Source: Lachnospiraceae bacterium (lineage in GTDB: Bacteria > Bacillota > Clostridia > Lachnospirales > Lachnospiraceae). Taken from it: a DNA stretch of 64,000 bases. The notes below the pieces were generated by a model. That model did no database searches. It had not been told where the DNA came from and was given only the letters and a program-made list of their open reading frames with translations. The position numbers and the translations under genes were made by a program. Location of the stretch: assembly GCA_022510685.1 (NCBI GenBank), contig JAFLTA010000003.1:1-64000 (forward strand), given 5' to 3'. Position 1 is the first letter of the stretch. Each line of letters begins with the position of its first letter. Positions 14,935 to 24,979 of this stretch are shown here, in pieces.

Positions 14935-16389
14935 ATGAGTACAGATAAATACACAAGTCCATTATCAGAGCGTTACGCAAGCAAGGAAATGCAGTATATT
15001 TTTTCTCCGGATAAAAAATTCCGTACATGGAGAAGACTGTGGATTGCTTTGGCGGAGGCTGAAAACGAGCTGGGTCTGAAAAATGAGCAGGGAGGTCCGG
15101 CAGTAACAGAAGAACAGATTGCGGAGCTGAAGGCTCATGCTGAGGATATCAACTATGATGTGGCAAAGGAGCGGGAAAAGCTTGTGCGCCATGATGTTAT
15201 GAGTCATGTGTACGCATATGGGCAGCAGTGTCCGAAGGCAGCAGGAATCATTCATCTGGGGGCTACTTCTTGTTATGTGGGAGATAATACAGATGTGATT
15301 GTCATGACAGAGGCTTTGCAGTTGGTAAAAAATAAACTGCTCAATGTCATTGATGAACTGGCAAGATTTGCATTAAAATATAAAGACCAGCCTACGCTGG
15401 CGTTCACACATTTTCAGCCGGCACAGCCTACTACTGTGGGAAAACGGGCGACGTTGTGGCTGCAGGAGTTTATGATGGACTTGGAGGATGTGGAGTATGT
15501 ACTTTCCACAATGAAACTATTAGGCTCCAAAGGTACCACGGGAACACAGGCAAGTTTTATGGAACTGTTTGACGGGGATGAGGAGAAGGTAAAACAGTTA
15601 GATGCTCTGATTGCAAAGAAAATGGGATTTTCTGCCTGTTATCCGGTGTCTGGACAGACCTATTCCCGCAAGTTAGATACCCGCGTAATAAATGTACTGG
15701 CAGGAATCGCCGCCAGTGCCCATAAATTTTCCAATGATATCCGCTTGCTGCAGCATTTGAAAGAGATTGAAGAACCATTTGAGAAAAATCAGATTGGTTC
15801 CTCTGCAATGGCATATAAGAGAAATCCTATGCGCAGTGAGAGAATTGCTTCTCTGTCCCGCTATGTGATGGCTGATGTGACAAACACCATGTTTACGTCT
15901 GCCTGTCAGTGGTTTGAGAGAACACTGGACGATTCCGCCAATAAGCGTATCAGCATTCCGGAGGGATTTCTGGCAACCGATGGTATTCTTGATTTGCTGC
16001 TGAATGTGGTTGACGGTTTGGTGGTCTATGATAAAGTAATCGAGAAACGTCTTATGTCAGAGTTACCGTTTATGGCAACGGAAAATATCATGATGGATGC
16101 AGTAAAAGCGGGAGGCAACCGTCAGGAGCTTCATGAGAAAATCCGCACTCTTTCTATGAAAGCGGGACGCAATGTGAAGGAATTTGGTAAAGAAAACAAC
16201 TTATTAGAACTGATTGCCGAAGATGATGAGTTTCCGATGGACCTTACGCAGCTTAAGGAAGCGATGAAGCCGGAGAGATATACAGGTCGCTCAGCATCTC
16301 AGGTAAAGGAATTTATTGAGGAAGTGGTACAGCCTGTCCTGGATGCTAACCGGGATATTCTCGGTATGCAGGCAGAAATTAATGTATAA
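14935..16389 (+). CDS. purB: Adenylosuccinate lyase
   Basis: 484 aa from MSTDKYTSPLSERYASKEM, with GGAGG 5 nt upstream; the frame is open further upstream into the purF end. The fumarase/aspartase signature is GSSAMAYKRNPMRSE, and the catalytic His region is THFQPAQPTTVGKR. It catalyses cleavage of SAICAR to AICAR and of adenylosuccinate to AMP. It sits between purF and purA with short gaps (31 and 15 nt), so the three genes are very likely co-transcribed and feed the IMP-to-AMP branch. Confidence 0.97.
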   Translation: MSTDKYTSPLSERYASKEMQYIFSPDKKFRTWRRLWIALAEAENELGLKNEQGGPAVTEEQIAELKAHAEDINYDVAKEREKLVRHDVMSHVYAYGQQCPKAAGIIHLGATSCYVGDNTDVIVMTEALQLVKNKLLNVIDELARFALKYKDQPTLAFTHFQPAQPTTVGKRATLWLQEFMMDLEDVEYVLSTMKLLGSKGTTGTQASFMELFDGDEEKVKQLDALIAKKMGFSACYPVSGQTYSRKLDTRVINVLAGIAASAHKFSNDIRLLQHLKEIEEPFEKNQIGSSAMAYKRNPMRSERIASLSRYVMADVTNTMFTSACQWFERTLDDSANKRISIPEGFLATDGILDLLLNVVDGLVVYDKVIEKRLMSELPFMATENIMMDAVKAGGNRQELHEKIRTLSMKAGRNVKEFGKENNLLELIAEDDEFPMDLTQLKEAMKPERYTGRSASQVKEFIEEVVQPVLDANRDILGMQAEINV

Positions 16390-16404
16390 TTAGGAGGAAG
16401 ACAG

Positions 16405-17688
16405 ATGGTTACAGCAATTGTAGGTGCAAGCTGGGGTGACGAAGGCAAGGGAAAGACGACAGATATGTTGGGGAAGGAGTCCGACATTATCATACGCTTT
16501 CAAGGAGGAAGCAATGCGGGGCACACCATTATCAATGACTACGGTAAATTTGCATTGCATTTATTACCTTCCGGTGTGTTTTATGAGCATACTACAAACA
16601 TTATCGGAAACGGTGTTGCATTAAATATCCCATATTTATTTCGGGAAATCAATGAACTGGTGGAGCGGGGTGTGCCGAAGCCGAAAATTCTCGTGTCCGA
16701 CCGTGCACAGATTTTAATGCCGTATCATATCGCATTTGATGAGTATGAGGAGGAGCGTTTGGGAAAAGAATCCTTCGGCTCTACAAAATCAGGTATTGCA
16801 CCGTTTTACTCTGATAAATACGCCAAAATCGGTATTCAGGTTTCGGAATTATTTGATGATGAAGTGCTTAAGGCAAAAGTGAAACGTGTATGTGATCAGA
16901 AAAATGTATTATTAAAACATTTGTACCATAAACCGGAGTTGGATGCAGGAGAATTGATAAATACGCTGCATGAATACCGTGATATGGTGGAACCATATGC
17001 ATGTGACGTATCCGCATACCTGCGCAAGGCGATAAAAGAAGGAAAAAATATTTTGCTGGAGGGACAGCTTGGCTCTCTGAAAGATCCGGACCACGGTATT
17101 TATCCGATGGTAACTTCTTCTTCTACGTTAGCGGCATACGGTGCCATTGGTGCCGGTATTCCGCCCTATGAGATTAAACGGATTGTCACTGTGGCAAAAG
17201 CATACTCCAGTGCGGTGGGTGCCGGAGAATTCGTCAGTGAGATTTTAGATGAAGAAGAGGCAGAGGAGCTGCGGAAACGTGGTGGCGACAGCGGAGAATA
17301 TGGTGCTACTACCGGTCGTCCCAGACGTATGGGATGGTTTGATGCTGTGGCAAATCGTTATGGCTGTCAGATTCAGGGTGCCACGGAGGTGGTGCTGACA
17401 GTTCTGGATTGTCTTGGATACCTAAAGGAGATTCCTGTCTGTGTGGGTTACGAGATTGACGGAGAAGTGGTAAAAGACTTCCCTGTGACCGCAAAACTGG
17501 CAAAAGCGAAACCGGTTTATGAGGTGTTGCCGGGTTGGGAATGTGACATTATGGGAATCAGGGAGTATGATGAACTTCCGGAAAACTGCAGAAAATATAT
17601 TGAGTTTATTGAGCGGGAATTGGGAGTGCCGATTACCATGGTATCCAATGGACCAAAGCGTTCTGATATTATTATCCGAAATAAATAA
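16405..17688 (+). CDS. purA: Adenylosuccinate synthetase
   Basis: 427 aa, normal for the family. It begins MVTAIVGASWGDEGKGK, the GTP-binding P-loop with the catalytic Asp and Lys, followed by GGSNAGHT with the catalytic His. TTGRPRRMGW and the C-terminal GPKRSDIII agree. It couples GTP hydrolysis to joining Asp and IMP, giving the substrate for PurB. TAGGAGGAAG ribosome binding site; last gene of the purine operon, followed by a hairpin. Confidence 0.97.
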   Translation: MVTAIVGASWGDEGKGKTTDMLGKESDIIIRFQGGSNAGHTIINDYGKFALHLLPSGVFYEHTTNIIGNGVALNIPYLFREINELVERGVPKPKILVSDRAQILMPYHIAFDEYEEERLGKESFGSTKSGIAPFYSDKYAKIGIQVSELFDDEVLKAKVKRVCDQKNVLLKHLYHKPELDAGELINTLHEYRDMVEPYACDVSAYLRKAIKEGKNILLEGQLGSLKDPDHGIYPMVTSSSTLAAYGAIGAGIPPYEIKRIVTVAKAYSSAVGAGEFVSEILDEEEAEELRKRGGDSGEYGATTGRPRRMGWFDAVANRYGCQIQGATEVVLTVLDCLGYLKEIPVCVGYEIDGEVVKDFPVTAKLAKAKPVYEVLPGWECDIMGIREYDELPENCRKYIEFIERELGVPITMVSNGPKRSDIIIRNK

Positions 17689-17701
17689 AGATGCTATATA
17701 T

Positions 17702-17725
17702 AGCCCAAAACATTCGTTTTGGGCT
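17702..17725 (+). terminator. Hairpin after purA
   Basis: AGCCCAAAAC / GTTTTGGGCT, 10-bp stem with a 4-nt loop; followed by TAGAACG and not a T run, so a weak terminator or RNA-stabilising hairpin. Confidence 0.6.
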
Positions 17726-17763
17726 TAGAACGTATATAGAGCAGGAGAGCAGGAGAGTCAACT

Positions 17764-20304
17764 ATGAATTTTAGTGAGCAGGAGCTGTTAAAAAAACAGA
17801 ATATGCTGTCCGGTTCCCGGATAAAATGGAAAAACCGTATTCGGGTGACAGCACGACTCACGGTAATTATACTGCTAATTACCGTTATTTTGCTGTCTGT
17901 TTTTTGTGGCGCCGGCGTTATGAAAGGATTGTTTGACAGTGCGCCTGCAGTAGAAGATTTGGATTTAATGCCCACCGGTTATGCCACTACTATTTATGAT
18001 GCAGGGGGACATCAGATTCAGACGCTGATGGGTTCTGATGCTAACCGGGAATATGTGACCATTGACCAGATTCCGGGATGTGTACAGTATGCTTTTGTGG
18101 CGATTGAAGATGCCAGGTTTTATGAGCATCATGGAGTCGATATGAAAGGAATTGCCCGTGCGGTGTACGAAGATATTGCCTCAAAGCAGTTAGTACAGGG
18201 AGGCAGCACAATCACACAGCAGCTCCTCAAAAATCAGGTATTTGCAGGAGGAAATGAAAAAACATTTTATGGGAAATTCACCCGCAAAGTGCAGGAGCAG
18301 TATCTGGCTGTGCAGTTGGAAAATAATATGGATAAGGAGCAGATACTGGAATATTATCTGAATACTATCAATTTAGGGCAGAATACTCTGGGGGTGCAGA
18401 CAGCATCCAAGAGGTATTTCAATAAAGATATCTCTCAGGTTTCCATTTCGGAGGCGGCAGTGCTCGCAGGAATCACACAGAATCCGACGGAGTATAATCC
18501 GATTACGAAGCCGGAAAATAACAGTGAGAGACGTAAAATCGTATTAAAATATATGTTAGACCAGAAGTATATTACCGAGGAGGATTATGAGGACGCTCTG
18601 GGGGATGATGTCTATGCGCGAATCCAGAGCACTAACCAGAAAAAGAGCTCCATCAGAACCAGCGTGAATTCTTACTATGTGGATGCTGTCATAGACAGTG
18701 TGTTAGATGATCTGAAGCAGAAGCTGGGATATACGGAGACACAGGCATATAATGCCCTGTATCGCTGCGGCTTGAAGATTTATACTTGTCAGGAAGCGGA
18801 GCTACAGGAAATCTGTGATGATGTTATTAACGACGATTCCAATTATCCAACAGGAACGCCGTCCTATCTGACCTATCATTTGGCGGTGGAAGGACCGGAT
18901 GGTACAGTGACGGAATATACAGAGTTGGATTTGAGAAACTTTTTTGAACAGTCTGGGCAGCAGCGATCGTTATACTTTTCCGGCGAAAAGGAAGCGAAAA
19001 AATATATTCGTAAATTTCGCAAGGCAATGAAATTGGGTGGAGGAAAAACAAAGGAGGAGCATATTAATCTTATTAAGCAGCCACAGACTTCTTTCGTGCT
19101 GCTGGAACAGTCTACCGGCGAAGTAAAAGCCATTGTAGGCGGCAGAGGAGATAAAACGGCAAACCGCACATTGAATCGGGCAACCGCATCTGTGCGTCAG
19201 CCGGGTTCTACATTTAAGATTTTGTCAACGTATCTTCCGGCATTGGACAGTTGCGGGATGACTCTTGCCAGTGTGGAGGATGATGCTCCTTACCAGTATC
19301 CCGGAACAAATACGCCTGTTCGCAACTGGAGTGGAGAGGTCTATAAAGGACTGACTACATTGCGGGAAGGCATCATACAATCTATGAATGTTGTTACGGT
19401 GAAGGCATTTAATGATGTAACACCACAGACGGGATTTGACTATCTGCAGAAATTGAGGTTCACAACAGTTGTGGAAGAACGTAAAGATGATGCAGGAAAT
19501 GTGTATACAGATATCCAGCTTCCCACGGCGTTAGGAGGGCTTACGGATGGTGTGACGAATCTGGAGCTGACTGCAGCATATGCTGCCATTGCAAATGGCG
19601 GGGAGTATCGCAAACCGATTTTTTATACGAAAATTGTGGATGCAAAGGGCAATGTTCTAATCAGTAATGACGATACATCCACGCGGGTGATGAAAGAGAC
19701 TACGGCATGGCTGCTTACTGACGCCATGACAGATGTGGTTACGAAGGGAACAGGTAAGGCAGTGGCTTTGGACAATGATAAGATTGCACTGGCGGGAAAA
19801 ACCGGGACGACTTCTAATAACAGTGATTATTGGTTTGAAGGATATACCCCTTATTATACAGCCGGAATATGGACCGGTTATGATAGTGAATTATCCCAGC
19901 AGAACGACAGTTATCATAAAAAAATGTGGAAACAGATTATGGACAGGATACACAGCAAAAAGAAAAGTGAAGATAAAAGATTCGGAAAGCCCAAGGGTAT
20001 CATATCTGTAAACATTTGCAGCAAATGCGGAAATCTGGCAGTGATAGGATTGTGTAATGAGGCTAAGGGTGGCTCCGCAGTGCATCAGGAGTATTTTGCA
20101 AAAGGTACGGAGCCGGACAAAAAGTGTGACTGTCATGTAAAGTACCGGATTTGCAGGTCTTCCGGACATCTTGCCACGCAAAACTGTCCGGAGTCAAATT
20201 GCTATTATATGGTTTATCTGAAAAAAAATGAGAGCGGAGCAACGGCAGACACACCGAATGTCATCCCACAGTCGATGTATGTTACCTGTGGAGTACATGG
20301 GTGA
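17764..20304 (+). CDS. Class A penicillin-binding protein (PBP1A-like)
   Basis: 846 aa. A short basic cytoplasmic tail and one membrane anchor (about 35-60) precede a GT51 transglycosylase domain with catalytic Glu115 in EDARFYEHHG and QGGSTITQQLLKN. The transpeptidase domain has SxxK at Ser482 (GSTFK), SMN and KTGT at about 679. The C-terminal ~100 residues hold several CxxC-like pairs (CSKCGN, CDCHVKYRIC), a Cys-rich tail seen in clostridial PBPs. It polymerises and cross-links peptidoglycan outside the membrane. Ribosome binding site AGGAGAG; probably monocistronic. Confidence 0.95.
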   Translation: MNFSEQELLKKQNMLSGSRIKWKNRIRVTARLTVIILLITVILLSVFCGAGVMKGLFDSAPAVEDLDLMPTGYATTIYDAGGHQIQTLMGSDANREYVTIDQIPGCVQYAFVAIEDARFYEHHGVDMKGIARAVYEDIASKQLVQGGSTITQQLLKNQVFAGGNEKTFYGKFTRKVQEQYLAVQLENNMDKEQILEYYLNTINLGQNTLGVQTASKRYFNKDISQVSISEAAVLAGITQNPTEYNPITKPENNSERRKIVLKYMLDQKYITEEDYEDALGDDVYARIQSTNQKKSSIRTSVNSYYVDAVIDSVLDDLKQKLGYTETQAYNALYRCGLKIYTCQEAELQEICDDVINDDSNYPTGTPSYLTYHLAVEGPDGTVTEYTELDLRNFFEQSGQQRSLYFSGEKEAKKYIRKFRKAMKLGGGKTKEEHINLIKQPQTSFVLLEQSTGEVKAIVGGRGDKTANRTLNRATASVRQPGSTFKILSTYLPALDSCGMTLASVEDDAPYQYPGTNTPVRNWSGEVYKGLTTLREGIIQSMNVVTVKAFNDVTPQTGFDYLQKLRFTTVVEERKDDAGNVYTDIQLPTALGGLTDGVTNLELTAAYAAIANGGEYRKPIFYTKIVDAKGNVLISNDDTSTRVMKETTAWLLTDAMTDVVTKGTGKAVALDNDKIALAGKTGTTSNNSDYWFEGYTPYYTAGIWTGYDSELSQQNDSYHKKMWKQIMDRIHSKKKSEDKRFGKPKGIISVNICSKCGNLAVIGLCNEAKGGSAVHQEYFAKGTEPDKKCDCHVKYRICRSSGHLATQNCPESNCYYMVYLKKNESGATADTPNVIPQSMYVTCGVHG

Positions 20305-20422
20305 TAAGTGATAAAAACAGAAGGGAATTCCGAACCCTGTTCAGTAATAGAACGCTTGCGTCTATTCGTGCTTCGTAGTATATTAAAAGTAGTATGATAT
20401 GAAAAAGAGAGGAAGGACATCT

Positions 20423-21319
20423 ATGCATCGTTTTTTACGTGCCATCGGGTTTCAGAGGCAGCTTGGCAGGCAGGATGTGGACCAGCTTCTCGGTTACGTT
20501 ATGAATGAACCGCACCACCGGAAAAAGATAGACACGGAGGAGGGCGTATACACAGAAATCACCCGGGATTTTGGACACTATATGGGAGTAACCATCCGAG
20601 GAAAATATGATAAACTCGGCTTTTTTCACGTGGAGCATTATTTTCCTTACTGCTCATGCAATCTGTTTACTGCCACGGAGGATATTGTAGTTAATAAAAG
20701 AGTGGATACGGATGCTTACACGGGGATGTGTGATGATATGCGTCTTGGTATTTCGATGATTTTTTATCTGCAGAATGTAGTGGACTACTTGGAGTTAAAC
20801 ACGCCGGATAACACACCGCATAAGGCAAAGTTGTCTTTATCCGGTCTGTCATTGCAAGGGACCATTCTGCTGGGTGTAGAGCATTCAGACCAATTTATCC
20901 GACGGAAAAATCAAGACAATCGTATACGTACACAGCTGATTCAGCAGGCAAAGAACGGTGATCAGGATGCGATAGACAGTTTAACAATTGATGAAATTGA
21001 TTTGAGTTCGCGGATTCGGAACCGTATCAAAAGTGAAGATTTGTATAGTTTGGTGGACACCAGCTTCATTCCCTATGGTTCGGAATCCGATAATTATATG
21101 ATCATTGCAACCATCCTGAACTGGACCTTGGAGGTCAACAGTTACACTCATGAGGAGGTGTACAGGATGCTCCTAAAATGTAATGATATTGTACTCACCG
21201 TCTGCATCAACCGCAATGACCTTTCGGGAACCCCGGTTATCGGCTGCCGTTTCAAAGGGGTGATTTGGATGCAGGGATTTGTAGATTTTCAGAAATTAAA
21301 CAGCGGGGGAGAATGTTGA
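20423..21319 (+). CDS. DUF3881-like protein
   Basis: 298 aa from MHRFLRAIGFQRQLG, with GGAAGG upstream; a few extra in-frame codons before it lack a site. Soluble, with no signal peptide. Features include HVEHYFPYCSC around residue 75, an acidic middle region and a C-terminal GCRFKGVIWMQGFVDF. I match it, from memory, to DUF3881, a family of unknown function restricted largely to Clostridia. The neighbours (PBP, DegV) do not show its role. Confidence 0.7.
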   Translation: MHRFLRAIGFQRQLGRQDVDQLLGYVMNEPHHRKKIDTEEGVYTEITRDFGHYMGVTIRGKYDKLGFFHVEHYFPYCSCNLFTATEDIVVNKRVDTDAYTGMCDDMRLGISMIFYLQNVVDYLELNTPDNTPHKAKLSLSGLSLQGTILLGVEHSDQFIRRKNQDNRIRTQLIQQAKNGDQDAIDSLTIDEIDLSSRIRNRIKSEDLYSLVDTSFIPYGSESDNYMIIATILNWTLEVNSYTHEEVYRMLLKCNDIVLTVCINRNDLSGTPVIGCRFKGVIWMQGFVDFQKLNSGGEC

Positions 21320-21454
21320 TAAACTTTGTTTTTCAACTTGCAAGTTATTGTGCAAAGGATTGCTGCGCATCCTTGACCAAAACTTGAGCCATTAAGCAAC
21401 AAACAGTCCGAAAATCATCGGATTGAAAAAAACAGTCGCAGCATGGAGGCTAGT

Positions 21455-22324
21455 ATGAGTAGCAAAGTCGCGGTGGTAACTGACAGCAATAGCGGGATTA
21501 CTCAGAAACAGGCATCTGCCTATGGAGTTTCTGTACTTCCTATGCCGTTTTTGATTGAAGGGCAGACCTATTATGAAGATATAACGTTGACTCAGGAGGA
21601 ATTTTATCAGCGCTTAAATGACGATGTGAATATTTCCACTTCCCAGCCATCCCCGGAGGAGGTAATGGCAATATGGGATAAAGCGCTTGATACGGCAGAT
21701 GAAGTTGTTTATATTCCTATGTCCAGTGGTTTGTCCGGTTCCTGTCAGACAGCACTTTTGCTGGCGGAAAACTACGACGGAGCGGTACAGGTAGTAAACA
21801 ACCAGCGTATCTCCGTAACACAGAAACAATCGGTCAGAGATGCAGTATCACTGGCGCAGAAAGGTTGGAATGCCGGAGCAATCAAAGAGAAACTGGAGCA
21901 GGAAAAAATGGAATCCAGTATTTATATTATGTTGGACACGATGAAGTATTTGAGAAAGGGCGGCAGAATTACTCCGGCTGCAGCGGCGCTGGGGATGGCA
22001 CTGCGCCTAAAACCGGTACTTCAGATTCAGGGAGAAAAACTGGATGCGTTTGCCATTGCCAAGACATCGAAAAAAGGAATTGCCAAAATGTTGGATGCCA
22101 TGGCAGATGACATAGAAAATCGTTTTGGAGGAGTGGAAAACGTGACTCTGCATGTAGCGCATACTAAAAATGAGGAAATGGCGCAGCAGTTTTGCCATAC
22201 GATACGGGATAAATTCGGTTTGACAGGAGATATAGTCATGGATCCGTTGTCTCTTAGTGTGTCTTGTCATATCGGACCGGGGGCCTTGGCGATTGCCTGC
22301 TCCAAAAAAATAGAAGTGTTATAA
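21455..22324 (+). CDS. DegV family fatty-acid-binding protein
   Basis: 289 aa starting MSSKVAVVTDSNSGITQ, with GGAGG 6 nt upstream. VVTDSNSGI, YIPMSSGLSGSCQTA and the TMKYLRKGGRI motif are typical of DegV/FakB. FakB proteins present bound fatty acids to the kinase FakA for incorporation into phospholipid; no fakA is in the window. The downstream proA starts 14 nt after this stop, so they may share a transcript without obvious functional linkage. Confidence 0.93.
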   Translation: MSSKVAVVTDSNSGITQKQASAYGVSVLPMPFLIEGQTYYEDITLTQEEFYQRLNDDVNISTSQPSPEEVMAIWDKALDTADEVVYIPMSSGLSGSCQTALLLAENYDGAVQVVNNQRISVTQKQSVRDAVSLAQKGWNAGAIKEKLEQEKMESSIYIMLDTMKYLRKGGRITPAAAALGMALRLKPVLQIQGEKLDAFAIAKTSKKGIAKMLDAMADDIENRFGGVENVTLHVAHTKNEEMAQQFCHTIRDKFGLTGDIVMDPLSLSVSCHIGPGALAIACSKKIEVL

Positions 22325-22338
22325 AACGGAGGAATGTT

Positions 22339-23586
22339 ATGGGTTATATAGAGGAACTGGGAAACAGGGCAAAAGCGGTAAAAAAGCAGATTGCACAGTG
22401 TTCTACCGGAGAAAAGAACAAGATTCTCGAAACGATTGCTGAAAAACTTCGGGAAAACATATCGCAGATTTTGGCGGAAAACGAAAAGGATATTGCGAAT
22501 GCGAAAGAGAACGGCATATCAGATACCATGGTGGACAGACTGCGCCTGACGGGGGAGCGCATTCACGGAATTGCGGATGCATGTATTGAACTGGTTGGAT
22601 TGGAGGATCCGGTGGGGGAAGTGATAGAGGGCTCCACCCGTCCAAACGGTATGAAGATTACCAAAATCAGGGTTCCTATGGGTGTGGTGGGAATTATTTA
22701 CGAATCCCGCCCCAATGTGACAGTGGATGCTGCCGCGCTCTGTATTAAAAGCGGCAATGCGGCTATCTTACGGGGAGGCAAGGAGGCAATTCATTCTAAC
22801 CTTAAATTGATGCAGGTTATGCAGGATGCCGTAGAGTCTTGCGGATATGCCAGGGATATTATCCAGTTGGTGGAGGATACATCCCGTGAGGTATCTACAC
22901 AGATGATGCAGGCAAACGGTTATATTGACGTGCTGGTGCCAAGAGGGGGTGCCGGTCTGATTCAGGCGGTGGTGCAAAATGCCACGGTACCGGTGATTGA
23001 GACAGGCACCGGAAATTGCCATATCTATATTGATGAGACAGCGGATTTGGACATGGCGGTGGATATTACAAACAATGGGAAAACCCAAAGACCCAGCGTG
23101 TGCAATGCATTGGAGACATGTCTTGTGCATAGGGCAGTGGCAGATAAATTTTTGCCGTTGTTAAAGAAGAAACTGGACGAGCATCAGGTGGAGATTCGGG
23201 GATGTGACAATACGAAAAAGATATTGGGAGACTGTGTGGTATCTGCTACGGCAGAAGATTATGCGACAGAATTTCTCGACTATGTTATCGCAGTGCGTGT
23301 GGTGGATTCCTTAGAGGAGGCAATCGCTCATATCGACAAGTATTCTACGGGACATTCCGAATGCATTATCACGGAAAGCTACCGCAGTGCAAAGAAATTC
23401 CAGGAAGAAGTGGACTCGGCCTGTGTATATGTCAACTGCTCCACCAGATTTACAGACGGAGGAGAATTCGGACTCGGTGCGGAAATCGGTATTTCCACTC
23501 AGAAACTCCATGCGAGAGGTCCTATGGGGCTTAGAGAAATGACGACTATGAAGTTTTTGATTTCCGGAGAAGGACAAATTCGATAA
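22339..23586 (+). CDS. proA: Gamma-glutamyl phosphate reductase (glutamate-5-semialdehyde dehydrogenase)
   Basis: 415 aa from MGYIEELGNRAKAVK, GGAGG 7 nt upstream. Conserved blocks are PMGVVGIIYESRPNVT and GNAAILRGGKEA, the catalytic Cys in RPSVCNALET and the C-terminal RGPMGLREMTTMK. It reduces gamma-glutamyl phosphate to the semialdehyde in proline synthesis. proB, usually adjacent, is absent here; the neighbours are degV and hydF. Identification is firm. Confidence 0.96.
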   Translation: MGYIEELGNRAKAVKKQIAQCSTGEKNKILETIAEKLRENISQILAENEKDIANAKENGISDTMVDRLRLTGERIHGIADACIELVGLEDPVGEVIEGSTRPNGMKITKIRVPMGVVGIIYESRPNVTVDAAALCIKSGNAAILRGGKEAIHSNLKLMQVMQDAVESCGYARDIIQLVEDTSREVSTQMMQANGYIDVLVPRGGAGLIQAVVQNATVPVIETGTGNCHIYIDETADLDMAVDITNNGKTQRPSVCNALETCLVHRAVADKFLPLLKKKLDEHQVEIRGCDNTKKILGDCVVSATAEDYATEFLDYVIAVRVVDSLEEAIAHIDKYSTGHSECIITESYRSAKKFQEEVDSACVYVNCSTRFTDGGEFGLGAEIGISTQKLHARGPMGLREMTTMKFLISGEGQIR

Positions 23587-23599
23587 AGAGAGTCCGGCA

Positions 23600-23654
23600 T
23601 AGCATGATGGTGTGAGGCGAAACCAGGGTGGAATTGGCACCATTGTGTGATAGA
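23600..23654 (+). repeat. Possible dispersed hairpin-like sequence before hydF
   Basis: GATGGTGTGAGGCGAAACC followed by AGGGTGGAATTGGCACCATTG. The core GAAACCAGGGTGGAATTGGCAC resembles sequences at 28200 (GAAACAGGGTTTGGATAGGCAC) and 36162 (TTGAAGCAGGGTTCAAATTGG), and ATGGTG/CACCAT flank it as a short stem. Similarity is partial; listed with low confidence. Confidence 0.35.
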
Positions 23655-23666
23655 AGGGAGAACATC

Positions 23667-24935
23667 ATGGGATTACACTCGGTTATGCAGGGGGACAGGC
23701 TGCAAATTACATTATTAGGTAGGAGAAATGCAGGAAAATCAAGTTTAATCAATGCGCTGACAGGACAAGAGACTGCCATCGTGTCCGAGGTGAAAGGAAC
23801 AACGACAGATCCCGTATCCAAAGCGATGGAAATACTGCCTCTGGGACCTTGTATGCTGATTGATACACCGGGGTTAGACGATGAGGGAGAACTGGGACAG
23901 AAACGTGTGGAACGAGCAAAAGATGTGCTGCACCGAACGGATGTTGCACTGCTCGTCATGGATGCTGCCACCCTGAAAGAAGAAATTGGTGAAGATATGA
24001 ATCTGCCGGAGCTGGAGCAGGAGATTCTGAAGGAGTTACATGACAAGCAGACGAAAAGTATTCTGGTATTAAACCAGTCTGATAGATTATCCATAGAGGA
24101 TGGAGAGGCAATGAGGCGAGCCTTTCAGCAAAAAAATATGGGTATTCCGGTGGCTCTGACCAGTGCCGTAAACGGAAATGGCATGGAGGAATTAAAAGAC
24201 ATTCTTGTATCCCTGGCGCCAAAGGAGGATTCGGAACTTCATATTGTCAGTGATCTGATTTCCGAAGGGGACTTTATCGTATTAGTCGTTCCGGTAGATT
24301 CCGCTGCTCCGAAGGGGCGTCTCATTATGCCGCAGCAGCAGACGATACGGGATATTTTGGATCATCAGTCTGTAGCTGTTGTGACACAGGTGCCGGAGCT
24401 TTCCGATACATTGAAACGATTACAGGGAAATGTGCGTATGGTCATAACGGATTCGCAAGCATTTCATGAGGTGGATGCTATCGTGCCGAAGGAAATTCCC
24501 CTAACCTCGTTTTCTATTTTGTTTGCCAGACACAAAGGAAACCTGGCAGAATTGGTATCCGGTGTTTTGGCTGTGGACAGGCTGCAGGACGGAGACCGGA
24601 TTCTCATTGCAGAGGGATGTACCCACAGACGGCAGTGTGAGGATATTGGTACGGTAAAAATTCCAAACTGGTTGAAAAAGCATAGCGGAAAGAGGTTGGA
24701 GATTACGACATGTAGTGGCATGGACTTTCCTGCGGACTTATCATCCTATGCGATGGTTATACATTGTGGAGGCTGTACACTGCATGAAAAAGAGATGAAG
24801 CATCGGATTTATACAGCGAAGGAGCAAGGTGTGCCCATTGTAAACTATGGTATTTTCATAGCATATGTGAATGGTATTTTACAGCGTAGCATAGAATTGT
24901 TTCCGGATATACATCTTGCGACAGGCGAGAAATGA
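23667..24935 (+). CDS. hydF: [FeFe]-hydrogenase H-cluster maturation GTPase HydF
   Basis: 422 aa from MGLHSVMQGDRLQITLLGRR. GTPase domain: P-loop GRRNAGKSSL, switch II DTPGLDDEGEL and a NQSD-like G4 motif. The C-terminal cluster domain has CTHRRQC and, about 50 residues later, HCGGC, the ligands of HydF's [4Fe-4S] cluster. HydF is the scaffold on which the 2Fe subcluster made with HydE and HydG is assembled and then delivered to the hydrogenase. Neither hydE nor hydG is in the window. It implies H2 metabolism in an anaerobe. Confidence 0.96.
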   Translation: MGLHSVMQGDRLQITLLGRRNAGKSSLINALTGQETAIVSEVKGTTTDPVSKAMEILPLGPCMLIDTPGLDDEGELGQKRVERAKDVLHRTDVALLVMDAATLKEEIGEDMNLPELEQEILKELHDKQTKSILVLNQSDRLSIEDGEAMRRAFQQKNMGIPVALTSAVNGNGMEELKDILVSLAPKEDSELHIVSDLISEGDFIVLVVPVDSAAPKGRLIMPQQQTIRDILDHQSVAVVTQVPELSDTLKRLQGNVRMVITDSQAFHEVDAIVPKEIPLTSFSILFARHKGNLAELVSGVLAVDRLQDGDRILIAEGCTHRRQCEDIGTVKIPNWLKKHSGKRLEITTCSGMDFPADLSSYAMVIHCGGCTLHEKEMKHRIYTAKEQGVPIVNYGIFIAYVNGILQRSIELFPDIHLATGEK

Positions 24936-24979
24936 CGGAATAGATATTTCCGGTTTCAGGGAAATGACGGGAGAGGGAA

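Noticed and set aside
21340..21424. Small palindromes (AACTTGCAAGTT, AAGGAT/ATCCTT, TCCGA/TCGGA) before degV
   Set aside because: Short stems without a T run or recurrence elsewhere; not enough to call a terminator or regulatory element.
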